Positions 19,267 through 28,557 of a stretch of DNA of 64,000 nt are shown piece after piece. A model generated the notes under the pieces. It was not told the DNA's origin and did no database searches. It was given only the letters and a program-made list of their open reading frames with translations. Source of the DNA: Colwellia sp. (GTDB lineage Bacteria; Pseudomonadota; Gammaproteobacteria; Enterobacterales; Alteromonadaceae); contig JABSOZ010000005.1 in NCBI GenBank assembly GCA_013215295.1, positions 1 to 64,000 on the forward strand, read 5' to 3'. Positions within the stretch are counted from its first letter, which is position 1. The number at the start of each line of letters is the position of its first letter. A program made the position numbers and the translations under genes.

Positions 19267-19592
19267 ATTCTTTTTACTGTAATTTTGCAATGATATGAAG
19301 ATAAGCTTCACCACATCGTAAGGTGTTTTTATGGCTAAATTATCATATTTTTCACGCCTATCAAGGTGGAGTCATCCATCTGAGATACGCCTTAATAAAA
19401 CTGATTCATGTACATTTGTATAAAATAATGTATACTATCGCGCTTTACAGAGCAGTATCTAGAAGTATTCAAATTTAGAATATCACGTCTATTTAGAACG
19501 TAGGTTGATTTCTTTAGTAAGTTACCAGCATCGTTAACGTTTTACAAAAAACTCGAACAGCCTGTTGTTGCCTTTTTAAATTGAATGAATAC

Positions 19593-19658
19593 GTACCGTT
19601 TTGCCTAGTAAGAAGGCAAACCTATTGGCGAAAATCCGATAGTGTCAACATTCGGTAC
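19593..19658 (+). ncRNA. Candidate structured leader RNA (three-way junction)
   Basis: Three stems nest cleanly: P1 GTACCG (19593-19598) with CGGTAC (19653-19658); P2 TTTGCCT (19600-19606) with AGGCAAA (19614-19620); P3 TATTGG (19623-19628) with CCGATA (19636-19641). Junctions are 1, 2 and 11 bases. It ends 32 bases before the monooxygenase start, where a riboswitch aptamer would sit. The GGCAAACC and GAAAA pieces recall the c-di-GMP-I aptamer, but its second domain is absent. No known class fits. Confidence 0.4.
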
Positions 19659-19690
19659 AGTTAATTCACCAACAGTAGAGTAGTATTTTA

Positions 19691-20788
19691 ATGTTCGATT
19701 ATATTATAGTAGGTGCTGGTCAAGCTGGATTAGCCATGGCCTATCAACTAAAAAAAGCTAATGCTAACTTCCTCATTCTTGACAGCGCAGAAGAAATTGG
19801 CGCATCGTGGCTTAAGCGTTGGGATTCATTAAAATTATTTACGCCTACTGAATTTAACCATTTGCCCGGCATGCCTTTTCCTGCCGCAAAAGGTCATTAT
19901 CCAGATAAACATGAGGTTGCTAACTACTTTAAATCCTATGTTGAGCAATTCAAACTTCCTGTTAAGTTAGGTCAAAAGGTTCTGAAAGTTGCCAAATCAA
20001 ATAATAGCTTTGATGTGCAATGTTTACAGCAATCTTATCAATGTAAGCAAGTTATTATCGCTTCTGGCCCATTTCATACACCTTTCATTCCTGCTTGCCA
20101 TGAATCATTGTCTTGTGATATTCAGCAAATACATAGTAGTGACTATCGCAATCCCGAGCAATTAATTGAAGGTGATACTTTGGTTGTTGGTGCTGGCGAT
20201 TCTGGATTTCAAATTCTGAAAGAAATCGCAGAATATAGCGACAATAGCCATGTTTATTTCTCTGGAAGTACAAGCTCTTTGACTATTCCTCAAGAATTGT
20301 TAGGAAAAACTGTATGGTGGTGGTTTAAGTTATTCGGTGTGTTATCCGTGAGTAAATTCAGTTGGATTGGTAAAAAAATCAAACAGAAAATGCAGCCAGT
20401 TATTGGTATTGATATTAAATCATTGTTATCAAGTAGTAATATAACGGCTGTTGGTCATACGCTGGACGCCAGCGAAAATACAGTATGTTGTCAACTTGCT
20501 ACCTTGAATACCATTAAGAATATTATTTGGTCGACGGGTTTTAGAGCTGATTTCTCATGGATTGAAGATATTAAACTGGACGAGCATGGATATCCAGTTA
20601 ATTACCGTGGTATAGGCGCTACAAAAGGAATGTACTTTATTGGCTTGCCATGGATGTATACTAGAGGCTCTGCAACACTTGGCGGTGTGCATAAAGATGC
20701 TGAGTTCCTGATTAATGAAATGGAAAAACATCCATTGAATGTCTTTGCTTTAGAAACCAAATCGGAATCGCAACCTGTCGCTGTATAG
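19691..20788 (+). CDS. FAD/NAD(P)-dependent flavoprotein monooxygenase (CzcO/YUCCA-like)
   Basis: 365 residues. An N-terminal Rossmann FAD site GAGQAG (8-13) and a second dinucleotide site VVGAGDSGFQILKE near residue 165 define a class B-type flavin monooxygenase or reductase. The WLKRWDSLKLFTPTEFNHLPG stretch near residue 33 is typical of the CzcO-like group. The C-terminus holds IIWSTGFRADFSWIE, an ATG-type FAD motif. Substrate unknown. It stands alone on the plus strand behind a possible structured leader, so its expression may be metabolite-controlled. Confidence 0.88.
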   Translation: MFDYIIVGAGQAGLAMAYQLKKANANFLILDSAEEIGASWLKRWDSLKLFTPTEFNHLPGMPFPAAKGHYPDKHEVANYFKSYVEQFKLPVKLGQKVLKVAKSNNSFDVQCLQQSYQCKQVIIASGPFHTPFIPACHESLSCDIQQIHSSDYRNPEQLIEGDTLVVGAGDSGFQILKEIAEYSDNSHVYFSGSTSSLTIPQELLGKTVWWWFKLFGVLSVSKFSWIGKKIKQKMQPVIGIDIKSLLSSSNITAVGHTLDASENTVCCQLATLNTIKNIIWSTGFRADFSWIEDIKLDEHGYPVNYRGIGATKGMYFIGLPWMYTRGSATLGGVHKDAEFLINEMEKHPLNVFALETKSESQPVAV

Positions 20789-20947
20789 TCATAACGATTT
20801 GTTTGTTAATTTATCTGCATTAAAAGTAAATATAAGGGGGGGGCGTATCTAAGGTTACTTAGAGGCAATTCTCTTTATGAAAACAACTGTCACCATGGAG
20901 TGATAGTTAGTTTCAGATAAAGGCAGCTCAGTAAAAATCATCGTAGA

Positions 20948-22264
20948 TTATTGACAAAGCGGCATTTCAATAATAAATCGTGTCCACTGGCCTGATTCGC
21001 ATTCAAATCGATATTTAAAACCATGCAGGTTTAAAATTTCTCGGCTAAGCATTAAACCAACCCCTTGACCATCGGCTTTATTGGTATAAAAGGGTTGGAA
21101 CAAATGGCTTTCATCGATGGAACTTAAGCTTCCTGCAGAATCTTCAATACTTAAAATTGCTTTTTCATTTTCTTCTTTTAGATGAATTGTAATTGTTCCT
21201 TTATTTTCAATGGCTTCGTAGGCATTTTTAACGATATTAATCAGCACTTGTTCAAATTGATGACTGTCAATATTTACGGTTAAATTGGTAGACTCAAATT
21301 GTTCTTTCCAGGCGATGTTACGTTTCGCACATTGTTGACTAAACATGATCTGAGTTGATTTGATCAATGGAATAAGGTCTGTCGGTGAACAGTGAGGTAC
21401 CGGTAAATGAACTACGTCGGCCAAACGTCCCATGAAAGCAGAGAGGTTATAATTACGATCAATGACCACTTTTAGGGCATTACTGAAATCGTCGCTGTCT
21501 TCATTATTCATTTGAAGACAATAATCTTGGCAGGCTTCAAGTAAGCTGTTTGTTGCTCCTATGGTATTGTTCAATTCATGGCTGATCATTCGTATCAAGG
21601 TTTCATAGGAATTACGGTCAGCGGCATGTAATTCTTCTGTTAATTCACTTAATAGCATAAATTTACGTTTGAAACCACGGTCGTAAAATTGCGAGTTTTG
21701 CACGCGAAATCGGCGACCGTCAACAAGGTTTATGATGGATGATTCAAGTTGCTGCTTAACAATTCCATGAGCTAACAGGGTGTCTATTTCTTCGATTGAT
21801 TTACCTTTTGCTTTTTCTTCTGTTATCGCCAACATTCCTGCTGCTGCGGCATTAATATTAGACACGTTAAAGTCAAAATCGAAAATAACAATCCCGGTTG
21901 GGGTTGCTTGCAATAACCGGTCAAAGAATCCTCGTTGCTCACCAAGCTTTAACTGCTCCTGCTGCAAGTGCTCTAACATGCTGTTATAGGCAGTTACTAA
22001 AGTATCTAACTGTTTATCACCACTGTTGGGAATGCGCATAGATAAATCTTTTTCAGCCAATAATTGCTGGCTATTCTCGACAAACTCCATGGGTAACATG
22101 GCGCGATTTACCAACATAAAACTCAGAGGAATAAAAAGTAAAAATAAGGCTTCACAAAGGTAAAACATGAACAGTTCACCTTTTAGATAAAAATATCCGG
22201 CAAACACCGCAACTGTTGCAATGTAAAGTAACAAAAGTAGATAAATCTGATGCTTTAGTTTCAA
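20948..22264 (-). CDS. NtrY-like sensor histidine kinase
   Basis: 438 residues: two N-terminal membrane helices (about 5-52) with almost no periplasmic loop, a HAMP-like linker, a PAS domain (about 110-215), a HisKA-type H-box (MISHELNNTIGATNSL) and a HATPase domain (NIVKNAYEAIENKG, GQGVGLMLSREI). The small extracytoplasmic part suggests it senses membrane or internal signals. Its start overlaps the regulator stop by four bases (ATGA), so translation is coupled. Last gene of the 28114-20948 operon. Confidence 0.9.
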   Translation of the reverse strand: MKLKHQIYLLLLLYIATVAVFAGYFYLKGELFMFYLCEALFLLFIPLSFMLVNRAMLPMEFVENSQQLLAEKDLSMRIPNSGDKQLDTLVTAYNSMLEHLQQEQLKLGEQRGFFDRLLQATPTGIVIFDFDFNVSNINAAAAGMLAITEEKAKGKSIEEIDTLLAHGIVKQQLESSIINLVDGRRFRVQNSQFYDRGFKRKFMLLSELTEELHAADRNSYETLIRMISHELNNTIGATNSLLEACQDYCLQMNNEDSDDFSNALKVVIDRNYNLSAFMGRLADVVHLPVPHCSPTDLIPLIKSTQIMFSQQCAKRNIAWKEQFESTNLTVNIDSHQFEQVLINIVKNAYEAIENKGTITIHLKEENEKAILSIEDSAGSLSSIDESHLFQPFYTNKADGQGVGLMLSREILNLHGFKYRFECESGQWTRFIIEMPLCQ

Positions 22265-23652
22265 ATGATGATCCCGTATTTTTCCATGCGCCGATATAAC
22301 GCTTGTCGTGTTAAACCTAGGCTACTAGCAACTTGCGTTAGGTTTTGATTATATTGCGCCAAAGACTGCTTTATCATGTTTTTTTCCATTTCTTCTAGGG
22401 TCATACTACCTACAGGAAGCTCCATTGAAGACGGATTTTTTGGTTCACTGATGTGTTCAGTATCGGCAAATGACTGTAGGTCTAATTCATCATTGTCATT
22501 AACCAGTACGGCACGCTCTATAGTTTGTGTTAGCTGGCGAATGTTACCTGGCCAGCTTTGTTTAGTTAGCCATTGTTGCGCATCTTCAGTTAAACGTACC
22601 ATTTTTATACCATAGCGCTGACAAACTTGAGTCAAAACATGCTGTGCAATTTCAGGGATATCACCACGACGCTCTCTTAATGGCGGCAATGTTATCGTGA
22701 TCAAATTTAAACGGTATAATAAATCTTCTCGAAACTGATTTTCGGCAATCAATTGCTGAAGGTCGCAATTAGTCGCGGCTACTACTCTAACGTTGCAGCG
22801 GCGATTAGCTGAACTACCAACCGCTTGAAAGGTTTGGTCTTGCAGCACTCTCAGTAATTTTACTTGGCTCGACTTGTCCATATCGCCTATTTCGTCAAGA
22901 AAAATAGTGCCATTATCTGCTGTCTCAAATCGTCCCATTCGATCGGTTTTTGCATCGGTAAAAGCACCTTTTACATGCCCAAACATTTCACTTTCAAATA
23001 AACTCCCTGGTATACCGCCCAAATTTACTTTAACCAGAGGGTGTTTTTTTCTTGGTGAGTTTTGGTGAATTGCATTCGCTATCAGCTCTTTACCTGTACC
23101 ACTTTCGCCCAAAATTAACACCGAAGCATCAGTAGCTGCAATACGCCCAATGGTGGTCAAAATTTGCAGTAGTTTCTCGTCTTTCCCTATGATCGGTGAA
23201 AACTGGTATTTTTGATCTAGGGCTTGTCTGTTAAGTTCTTTTTTATGTTTAATCGATTTGTTTAATCTTAGCTCCAGCGCGGTAGCAACCACTTGCAACA
23301 ATCGCTGATTGCTCCACGGTTTATTAATAAAGTCGTTAGCGCCTGCTTTTATACCTGAAACCGCCAGATCGATAGATCCCCAAGCGGTGATCAAAATAAC
23401 CGGTATATCAGCATTGGCTTGACGAATATTTGCTAGTAGCTCCATACCTTCCGCCCCGGAAGTCTGCCGAGAATAATTCATATCATGGATGATCAACGCT
23501 GGCTTATGCTCTTCCATGAACAACAACGCTTGTTCAGGTGTATACGCGGCAATAGGTATATAGTTGTTCTTTTTTAATAAAAACGACAAGGTACTGATCA
23601 CCGATTGATCGTCATCTACAATAAGAATTTTTTCTTTGATAGTTTTAGTCAT
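22261..23652 (-). CDS. Sigma54-dependent response regulator (NtrC family)
   Basis: 463 residues: receiver domain (LIVDDDQSVI, INKPWSN), AAA+ domain with Walker A GESGTGKE, the sigma54-contact loop GAFTDA and Walker B FLDEIGDM, and a C-terminal Fis-type helix-turn-helix (VASSLGLTRQALYRRMEKYG). It activates transcription by sigma54 RNA polymerase on phosphorylation. It lies within the ABC-transporter operon, so the likely target is the promoter before the adaptor gene at 28114, where an inverted repeat and a partial -24/-12 element are seen. Confidence 0.94.
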   Translation of the reverse strand: MTKTIKEKILIVDDDQSVISTLSFLLKKNNYIPIAAYTPEQALLFMEEHKPALIIHDMNYSRQTSGAEGMELLANIRQANADIPVILITAWGSIDLAVSGIKAGANDFINKPWSNQRLLQVVATALELRLNKSIKHKKELNRQALDQKYQFSPIIGKDEKLLQILTTIGRIAATDASVLILGESGTGKELIANAIHQNSPRKKHPLVKVNLGGIPGSLFESEMFGHVKGAFTDAKTDRMGRFETADNGTIFLDEIGDMDKSSQVKLLRVLQDQTFQAVGSSANRRCNVRVVAATNCDLQQLIAENQFREDLLYRLNLITITLPPLRERRGDIPEIAQHVLTQVCQRYGIKMVRLTEDAQQWLTKQSWPGNIRQLTQTIERAVLVNDNDELDLQSFADTEHISEPKNPSSMELPVGSMTLEEMEKNMIKQSLAQYNQNLTQVASSLGLTRQALYRRMEKYGIII

Positions 23653-23729
23653 TGTTTATTATTTTATATTTCTTTTTAGTGTTGAAGTTAAAGTGACCGA
23701 AGCCACTTTCCCTAAATTCCATCTATAAC

Positions 23730-24905
23730 TTATTCGTAATGCAAAGCGTCAGCAGGTAAATAACGGGTGGCGATTAAACTTGGATAATATGCACAAGCTA
23801 CCGATAATAGCATGATGATCACAGTACTAATGCCAACTGACTGAAAAAACACACCCCAGGTTAATTGTTCAATAACGCCGGAAATAGGGATTTGAATGGC
23901 AATTAAAAAGCCGATTGCTATCGCCATTAAGGTGATGACTAATAATTCAAATATAATTTGCATCTGCACCATAGTCGCCGTTGCCCCCATTGCTCGTCGC
24001 AACCCTAATTCCTGAGTACGTCGAGTCACATTTTGCCACAATACCCCTAGAAGGCCGAACGCTACCATAAGCATTAAAAATAGTGCGATAACAGTAGGGA
24101 TCATACGAGCGACCATACCATTACTAATATGTTCATCTCTAAGTTGCTGCCAAGTAGTCACTTCAAATTGCCAATTAGGTGCACTTTGGTGCAATATTTT
24201 TTGCAACTTCTCTTCAAAAGCTCGTGAAGTGCCAGGTTTAACCCATATATTAATAGAGCGATAAAAACTCTTCGGGTTGTCTAAATCCGTTCGAAACATC
24301 ATATAGTTTCCTACGGGGGAAAATTCTCCCATCTGGCGGAAATCTTCAAATACTCCGACAACGCGCAATTTTTCATCACCATCGTAATCGAAAAGCTGAT
24401 TGACTGCATTTTCTTCACCAAAGATATTATCCTTCAACATTTTGTTTATGACTACTGATCTAATTGTTTGACCATTATCGCTTTCATTTAACCATCGACC
24501 AGCAAGTAACGTCATGCCCATGGCTTGTTGCGCGCCATCACTAACAGAAGTCATTAATACATAAAGCTTACCGTTTTCACTATCAATTGTCGTCGATGAA
24601 CTCGCTTCGATAAAAGGTGGGAAATACATAGTATGTGCGTCTTCTATTTCAGGTAATTGTGATAACACCTGCAAAGTCTGTTTGGCAGTAGCGCCGATCT
24701 TAGCTCTATCTTCAATGTCTGGTTCGAATGCTATTGACCAAGTATTGTCATATTCAAAGCCCAGCGGAGCACTATAAGTCTGGTAGCTAACCCGAATAAA
24801 GGCGACCACGGCAAGCAATACGATGAATGCTACTACTATTTCTATTATTATCAAACTATTGGCCCGTTTTCGTTGCCACATCATTTTAAATATATGTGCG
24901 AACAT
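23730..24905 (-). CDS. MacB/FtsX-type ABC permease (second of two)
   Basis: 391 residues. The start at 24905 overlaps the previous stop by one base (TAATG), with AAAGGAG seven bases upstream; the longer frame from 24956 is rejected. Topology is MacB-like: one N-terminal helix (NSLIIIEIVVAFIVLLAVVA), a large periplasmic MacB_PCD domain, then three C-terminal helices with the FtsX signature (RRTQELGLRRAMGATATMVQ). It likely pairs with the upstream permease as a heterodimer driven by the ATPase at 26161. MacB-type systems push substrates from the periplasm through an outer-membrane channel. Confidence 0.92.
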   Translation of the reverse strand: MFAHIFKMMWQRKRANSLIIIEIVVAFIVLLAVVAFIRVSYQTYSAPLGFEYDNTWSIAFEPDIEDRAKIGATAKQTLQVLSQLPEIEDAHTMYFPPFIEASSSTTIDSENGKLYVLMTSVSDGAQQAMGMTLLAGRWLNESDNGQTIRSVVINKMLKDNIFGEENAVNQLFDYDGDEKLRVVGVFEDFRQMGEFSPVGNYMMFRTDLDNPKSFYRSINIWVKPGTSRAFEEKLQKILHQSAPNWQFEVTTWQQLRDEHISNGMVARMIPTVIALFLMLMVAFGLLGVLWQNVTRRTQELGLRRAMGATATMVQMQIIFELLVITLMAIAIGFLIAIQIPISGVIEQLTWGVFFQSVGISTVIIMLLSVACAYYPSLIATRYLPADALHYE

Positions 24906-26149
24906 TAGATTGCTCCTTTTAATGCGTTGATTGGGTTCATACGTGACATTTTCCAAGCAGGATAACCCCCAGAAAGTATGCCAAAAAATAAAATAACCGA
25001 GATCGCGGCAGCCAAGACCCTAAAATTAATTTCAAAGCTATGAAATGGCACAACACCGCTAACTGAAATAAAATACATGCTGAGTAAAGCGAGTGCGAAA
25101 CCGATCACGCCACCTATGCAAGTTAGAATAATATTCTCTAGCAAAAATTGAGTAATTAGATGACTGGACCGGGCACCAAAACTTTTGCGAACACCTATTT
25201 CTGAGGCGCGTTCCAAAATACGGCTGATATTTAGGTTAATTAAGTTAATCGTCGGCAATAGCATAAACAAAATCATAGTAACGATTATCCCTATGGTGAG
25301 TTCTTTTGTTTTCGGCGGAGAGTCTAGGTCCCGGTGATATAATCGGGCTATTTGTTCAAACTTAGTATTTGCACTGGAAACAACAACTGGCCATCTTTTT
25401 GGGTCAGGGTGTTTATAAGCGGCGAGTCGTTTATTAAATTCGCTTTTCATTGCCGATACTTGTTCAGGAGTTTCGGCCATTATTAGTCCCATAAATCCGC
25501 CCATTACCTGATTAGTAAAGGCAGTCGAATCGTTAGCAAATAAAGGTACCCAAATATCGGCAGAGGCATTCCAATGTAAAACGGAGACGTTCTCTACGAC
25601 TCCGATCACTTGATAACTTTCCCCGCCAACAGTTAATAATTTATCCAGAGCCGAGCTATCATCGAAATATTGACGAGCAGTATCTTCGCTGATCACGGCG
25701 ACATGCTGACCTTGTTTTGCTTCTGCTTCACTAAAGGGGCGACCTTCAATAAAGTCAAACTGAAGAATTTTCCAATACTGGCTATCAGTACGCTTTAATT
25801 GTGACTTAATGCGCTTGCCGTTTCTAAAGCCTGCCACTTGACTTCTGGTGCTAAAAATACTGGTCAATTCAGGTGTTTCCATCGGTTTTATCACCGCATT
25901 GAGGAATTGATAACCTGGCTGAGTTCGTTGATTCCTTCCACCAATAGATGTGCTAATAGCCATTTTTTCGATGGCTAAAAAACGCTCGCTATTGCGTTCA
26001 GCACCTGGCGGGTGAATAATATTTTCGACTAAGCTGGTCACTAACAAAATCACCATTAAGGTCACTGAAATACAGAACAAACTAATAAAGGTATAAAACT
26101 TTCTGCGCTGTAATACTTTTAAGGCCAATAAAATATAGACACGTAACAT
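24905..26149 (-). CDS. MacB/FtsX-type ABC permease (first of two)
   Basis: 414 residues with the same plan: one N-terminal helix (FYTFISLFCISVTLMVILLV), a periplasmic domain, and three C-terminal helices including the conserved ERASEIGVRKSFGARSSHLI motif. It starts 11 bases after the ATPase gene and is translationally coupled to the next permease. Encoding two non-identical half-permeases without fused ATPase differs from E. coli MacB, in which ATPase and permease are one chain, but is common in peptide/lipid-type systems of Alteromonadales. Confidence 0.92.
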   Translation of the reverse strand: MLRVYILLALKVLQRRKFYTFISLFCISVTLMVILLVTSLVENIIHPPGAERNSERFLAIEKMAISTSIGGRNQRTQPGYQFLNAVIKPMETPELTSIFSTRSQVAGFRNGKRIKSQLKRTDSQYWKILQFDFIEGRPFSEAEAKQGQHVAVISEDTARQYFDDSSALDKLLTVGGESYQVIGVVENVSVLHWNASADIWVPLFANDSTAFTNQVMGGFMGLIMAETPEQVSAMKSEFNKRLAAYKHPDPKRWPVVVSSANTKFEQIARLYHRDLDSPPKTKELTIGIIVTMILFMLLPTINLINLNISRILERASEIGVRKSFGARSSHLITQFLLENIILTCIGGVIGFALALLSMYFISVSGVVPFHSFEINFRVLAAAISVILFFGILSGGYPAWKMSRMNPINALKGAI

Positions 26150-26160
26150 AGATTGCTCCC

Positions 26161-26826
26161 TTAGTTTACCAACTGTCCATCAAATAACCGGATAATGCGC
26201 TCGGTACGTTGAGCTTTTTCATCATCATGAGTGACCATTACAATCGTGGTTTTATCATTCTTATGTAGATCGTCCAAAATGGCCATTATTTCGTTACCCA
26301 TCGCACTGTCTAAATTGCCTGTCGGTTCATCGGCAAGTAATATTTTAGGTTTACCGACAATCGCTCTGGCAATAGCAACACGCTGCTGTTGACCACCGGA
26401 TAGCTGATTAGGAAAGTGCTTGGCTCTTGCGTTTAAACTTACTTTATCAATGGCTTCCAATGCCAAACGACGTCGCTCTTTGGCTGATATCTTACGATAC
26501 AACAAAGGCAATTCAACATTGTCTAATACGCTTAGATCATTGATAAGGTGAAAGCTTTGGAAGATAAAACCAATCTTTTCATTTCGTATTGGCGCAATGC
26601 TTTTATCGTTATAGCTTTCAATTTTTTGGTCATCAATATAAATTTGTCCTTCACATGGTTTATCTAATAAACCAATAATATTCATTAAGGTTGATTTACC
26701 GCAACCCGATGGCCCCATAATAGAAACAAATTCACCTTTTTTAATGTGTAGCGAAACATCATTTAATGCAGTCGTTTGAATGGTATCGGTACGGTATGAC
26801 TTTTTACCACGTTCTATTCTAATCAT
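26161..26826 (-). CDS. ABC transporter ATPase of MacB/LolD type
   Basis: 221 residues with Walker A GPSGCGKST, signature LSGGQQQR, Walker B ILLADEPT and the H-loop TIVMVTHD. The mechanotransmission-type family is shared with LolD, FtsE and MacB. It lies between the adaptor and the permease genes of the same strand. The substrate cannot be deduced; antimicrobial peptides, toxins or envelope lipids are all exported by relatives. Confidence 0.95.
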   Translation of the reverse strand: MIRIERGKKSYRTDTIQTTALNDVSLHIKKGEFVSIMGPSGCGKSTLMNIIGLLDKPCEGQIYIDDQKIESYNDKSIAPIRNEKIGFIFQSFHLINDLSVLDNVELPLLYRKISAKERRRLALEAIDKVSLNARAKHFPNQLSGGQQQRVAIARAIVGKPKILLADEPTGNLDSAMGNEIMAILDDLHKNDKTTIVMVTHDDEKAQRTERIIRLFDGQLVN

Positions 26827-26869
26827 TGGTCTTATCCTAATAATGTGCTTGTTAAATATTAGCTAAATG

Positions 26870-28114
26870 CTAGTTAATTTGAATGTTTTCTAAATGCTGG
26901 TATTCACTGATATCTGAAATGATGACTTCATCACTTTGCTTTAACCCCGCGATTATTTCTATGTATTGGGCGTTGCTCATGCCCGTGGTTATTTTTCGTT
27001 TACGGGCAATACCTTTATTGATAACGAATATTTCTTGCGATCCACCACCGTTAAAAGCGATACCATTTTTAATTCTTAATCGTTGTTCTTTTTGAGCCGT
27101 AACAATTTCCAGTTCTAAGCGAAGGTTAGGGCGCAGTTGCGAAATATTGGGCTGGTTAAAGTCGACTAATATCTGCATAACGCCGTCAGTTACCGTAGGT
27201 AATACTCTCGTTAATGTGCCGATACTGTCACCACTGGGCAGTTTGATTTTCACCTCAAGACCGTTTGATAATTGTTGAGCATAGTAATCAGACAACGTGC
27301 CTTCAATACGGTAACTTTTAAGGTTGGCCACTTTAGCTAACGTTAATCCCTGATTTACGTTTTGTCCGGTTTGATCTAACACGTGCGTTAAAATTCCGTC
27401 ATAAGGCGCCTTAACTTGACACTGCGCGAGTAATGTTTGTTGTGTGGCCAATTGATGGGTAAGGATTTTTTTTTCAAGAGCTATTTTTTCAAGATCTATT
27501 TTTATTAGTCCGCGAATGTCGTTTATTTGCTCTGCCAATTGGCGTAATTCAATTTGGGATTTTTCTACGGTCAGTCTTGCCGTATCAACGTCAAAGTCAG
27601 AAACTATATGTTTTTTTTGTAATTCAAGGTAGCGATTAAGATGAATGTTTTGACCTTTTAAATCGACATTTAATAATTCAATACCACTTTGTAAGGCTCT
27701 AACATCTTTAGTTTGTTGCTGTTTCAAGCGATCAGTCGCGACTTCTTTAAGCTGTATCTGATCATGAAGGCCATTAACGACCAGCAATATTTTACTGTTG
27801 TTAAGTTCCATTATTATGTCGCCAGCTTTTACTTGGGCACCCGTTTTTAGAAACACACGAGAAATTTCTGTTTGCAAAGGGCTAGATATTTGTTGTTCAA
27901 AACGCGGTACAACAATACCCGAGGCTAAAATACTGCTACTTACTGGACCTTGTTCAACGATAGCCACTTGAATACTGTCGCGTTTGATAGCCGGAGAAAT
28001 CATGTACTGAATACCGTAAAATATGCTGAGGACAATAGCTAACCATCCGATGAACTTAGTTATTTTACGTCTTTTCTGCGCATTTAATGTTTCATTATCT
28101 ATATTGGAATCCAC
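26870..28114 (-). CDS. HlyD/MacA-like periplasmic adaptor protein
   Basis: 414 residues. One N-terminal membrane anchor (WLAIVLSIFYGIQYMISPAI), a barrel-sandwich lipoyl half (GAQVKAGDIIMELNN), a long alpha-helical hairpin (about residues 120-230) with many Gln/Leu, the second lipoyl half (VKAPYDGILTHVLDQTGQNV) and a beta-barrel C-terminus. Membrane-fusion proteins of this type link the permease to an outer-membrane channel. First gene of the operon, so its promoter controls transporter and two-component genes together. No TolC-like gene is in the window. Confidence 0.92.
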   Translation of the reverse strand: MDSNIDNETLNAQKRRKITKFIGWLAIVLSIFYGIQYMISPAIKRDSIQVAIVEQGPVSSSILASGIVVPRFEQQISSPLQTEISRVFLKTGAQVKAGDIIMELNNSKILLVVNGLHDQIQLKEVATDRLKQQQTKDVRALQSGIELLNVDLKGQNIHLNRYLELQKKHIVSDFDVDTARLTVEKSQIELRQLAEQINDIRGLIKIDLEKIALEKKILTHQLATQQTLLAQCQVKAPYDGILTHVLDQTGQNVNQGLTLAKVANLKSYRIEGTLSDYYAQQLSNGLEVKIKLPSGDSIGTLTRVLPTVTDGVMQILVDFNQPNISQLRPNLRLELEIVTAQKEQRLRIKNGIAFNGGGSQEIFVINKGIARKRKITTGMSNAQYIEIIAGLKQSDEVIISDISEYQHLENIQIN

Positions 28115-28152
28115 TATTGTGCGGCCTGTATTAATATTATTTACATAGGCTA

Positions 28153-28170
28153 TTACAAAATTGATACCAA
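28153..28170 (-). promoter_or_regulatory. Possible sigma54 promoter of the ABC operon
   Basis: The minus strand reads TTGGTATCAATTTTGTAA, close to TTGGCAC-N5-TTGCA with correct GG-to-G(T) spacing, but with T where the -12 C should be. About 45 bases before the adaptor start. Weak match, supported by a sigma54 regulator in the same operon. Confidence 0.3.
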
Positions 28171-28205
28171 CTATTGAATAATCCCCGATGTTTTTTTAAC
28201 TTACT

Positions 28206-28224
28206 GTATTTACTTGGTAAATAC
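28206..28224. promoter_or_regulatory. Inverted repeat GTATTTAC-TTG-GTAAATAC
   Basis: Perfect 8-bp arms with a 3-bp spacer, about 90 bases upstream of the adaptor gene and 36 bases beyond the possible sigma54 element. Spacing is suitable for an upstream activator site of the operon's NtrC-type regulator. The remaining 28225-28557 region before recQ shows no other feature. Confidence 0.5.
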
Positions 28225-28557
28225 ATGCTATGCCATTTTTTATAGTCAAATGAAATTTGCCAACTCGTTAAGTTCTACTGACCGATTTTAACCTAGGGTG
28301 TACGAATTCGGACGATTTGAATATGTCTGCATTGTTAAAGAAACATAATATTCGCAATCTTTTGTTATAGAACACAGCTATCAAAGTCTAGATTCAGGTC
28401 TAGCACACAAGTTGAATGGCGATAAATGACAAGGAGTCTTGCCCTTTGAAGACATAATCAAGAAATAAAAATAAAATAGTAATTTCAACCAGTATTCATT
28501 AGTAAAAACTTAACTGCCATGTTAAAAAACATAAACGCTCACCAACAATAGTCCCTC

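Noticed and set aside
19593-19658. Confident c-di-GMP-I (GEMM) riboswitch
   Set aside because: GGCAAACC and a GAAAA loop are there, but the GACGCAAAGC strand and second helix with GGTTACCG are not.
19561-19690. attC or integron site
   Set aside because: GCC/GGC stems are present but no RYYYAAC/GTTRRRY core and no integron integrase.
20836-20843. G8 tract as phase-variable switch
   Set aside because: It lies in non-coding DNA between convergent genes, with no promoter spacing that it could alter.
24906-24956. Upstream start of the second permease
   Set aside because: ATG 24905 has AAAGGAG and a one-base TAATG coupling with the previous gene.
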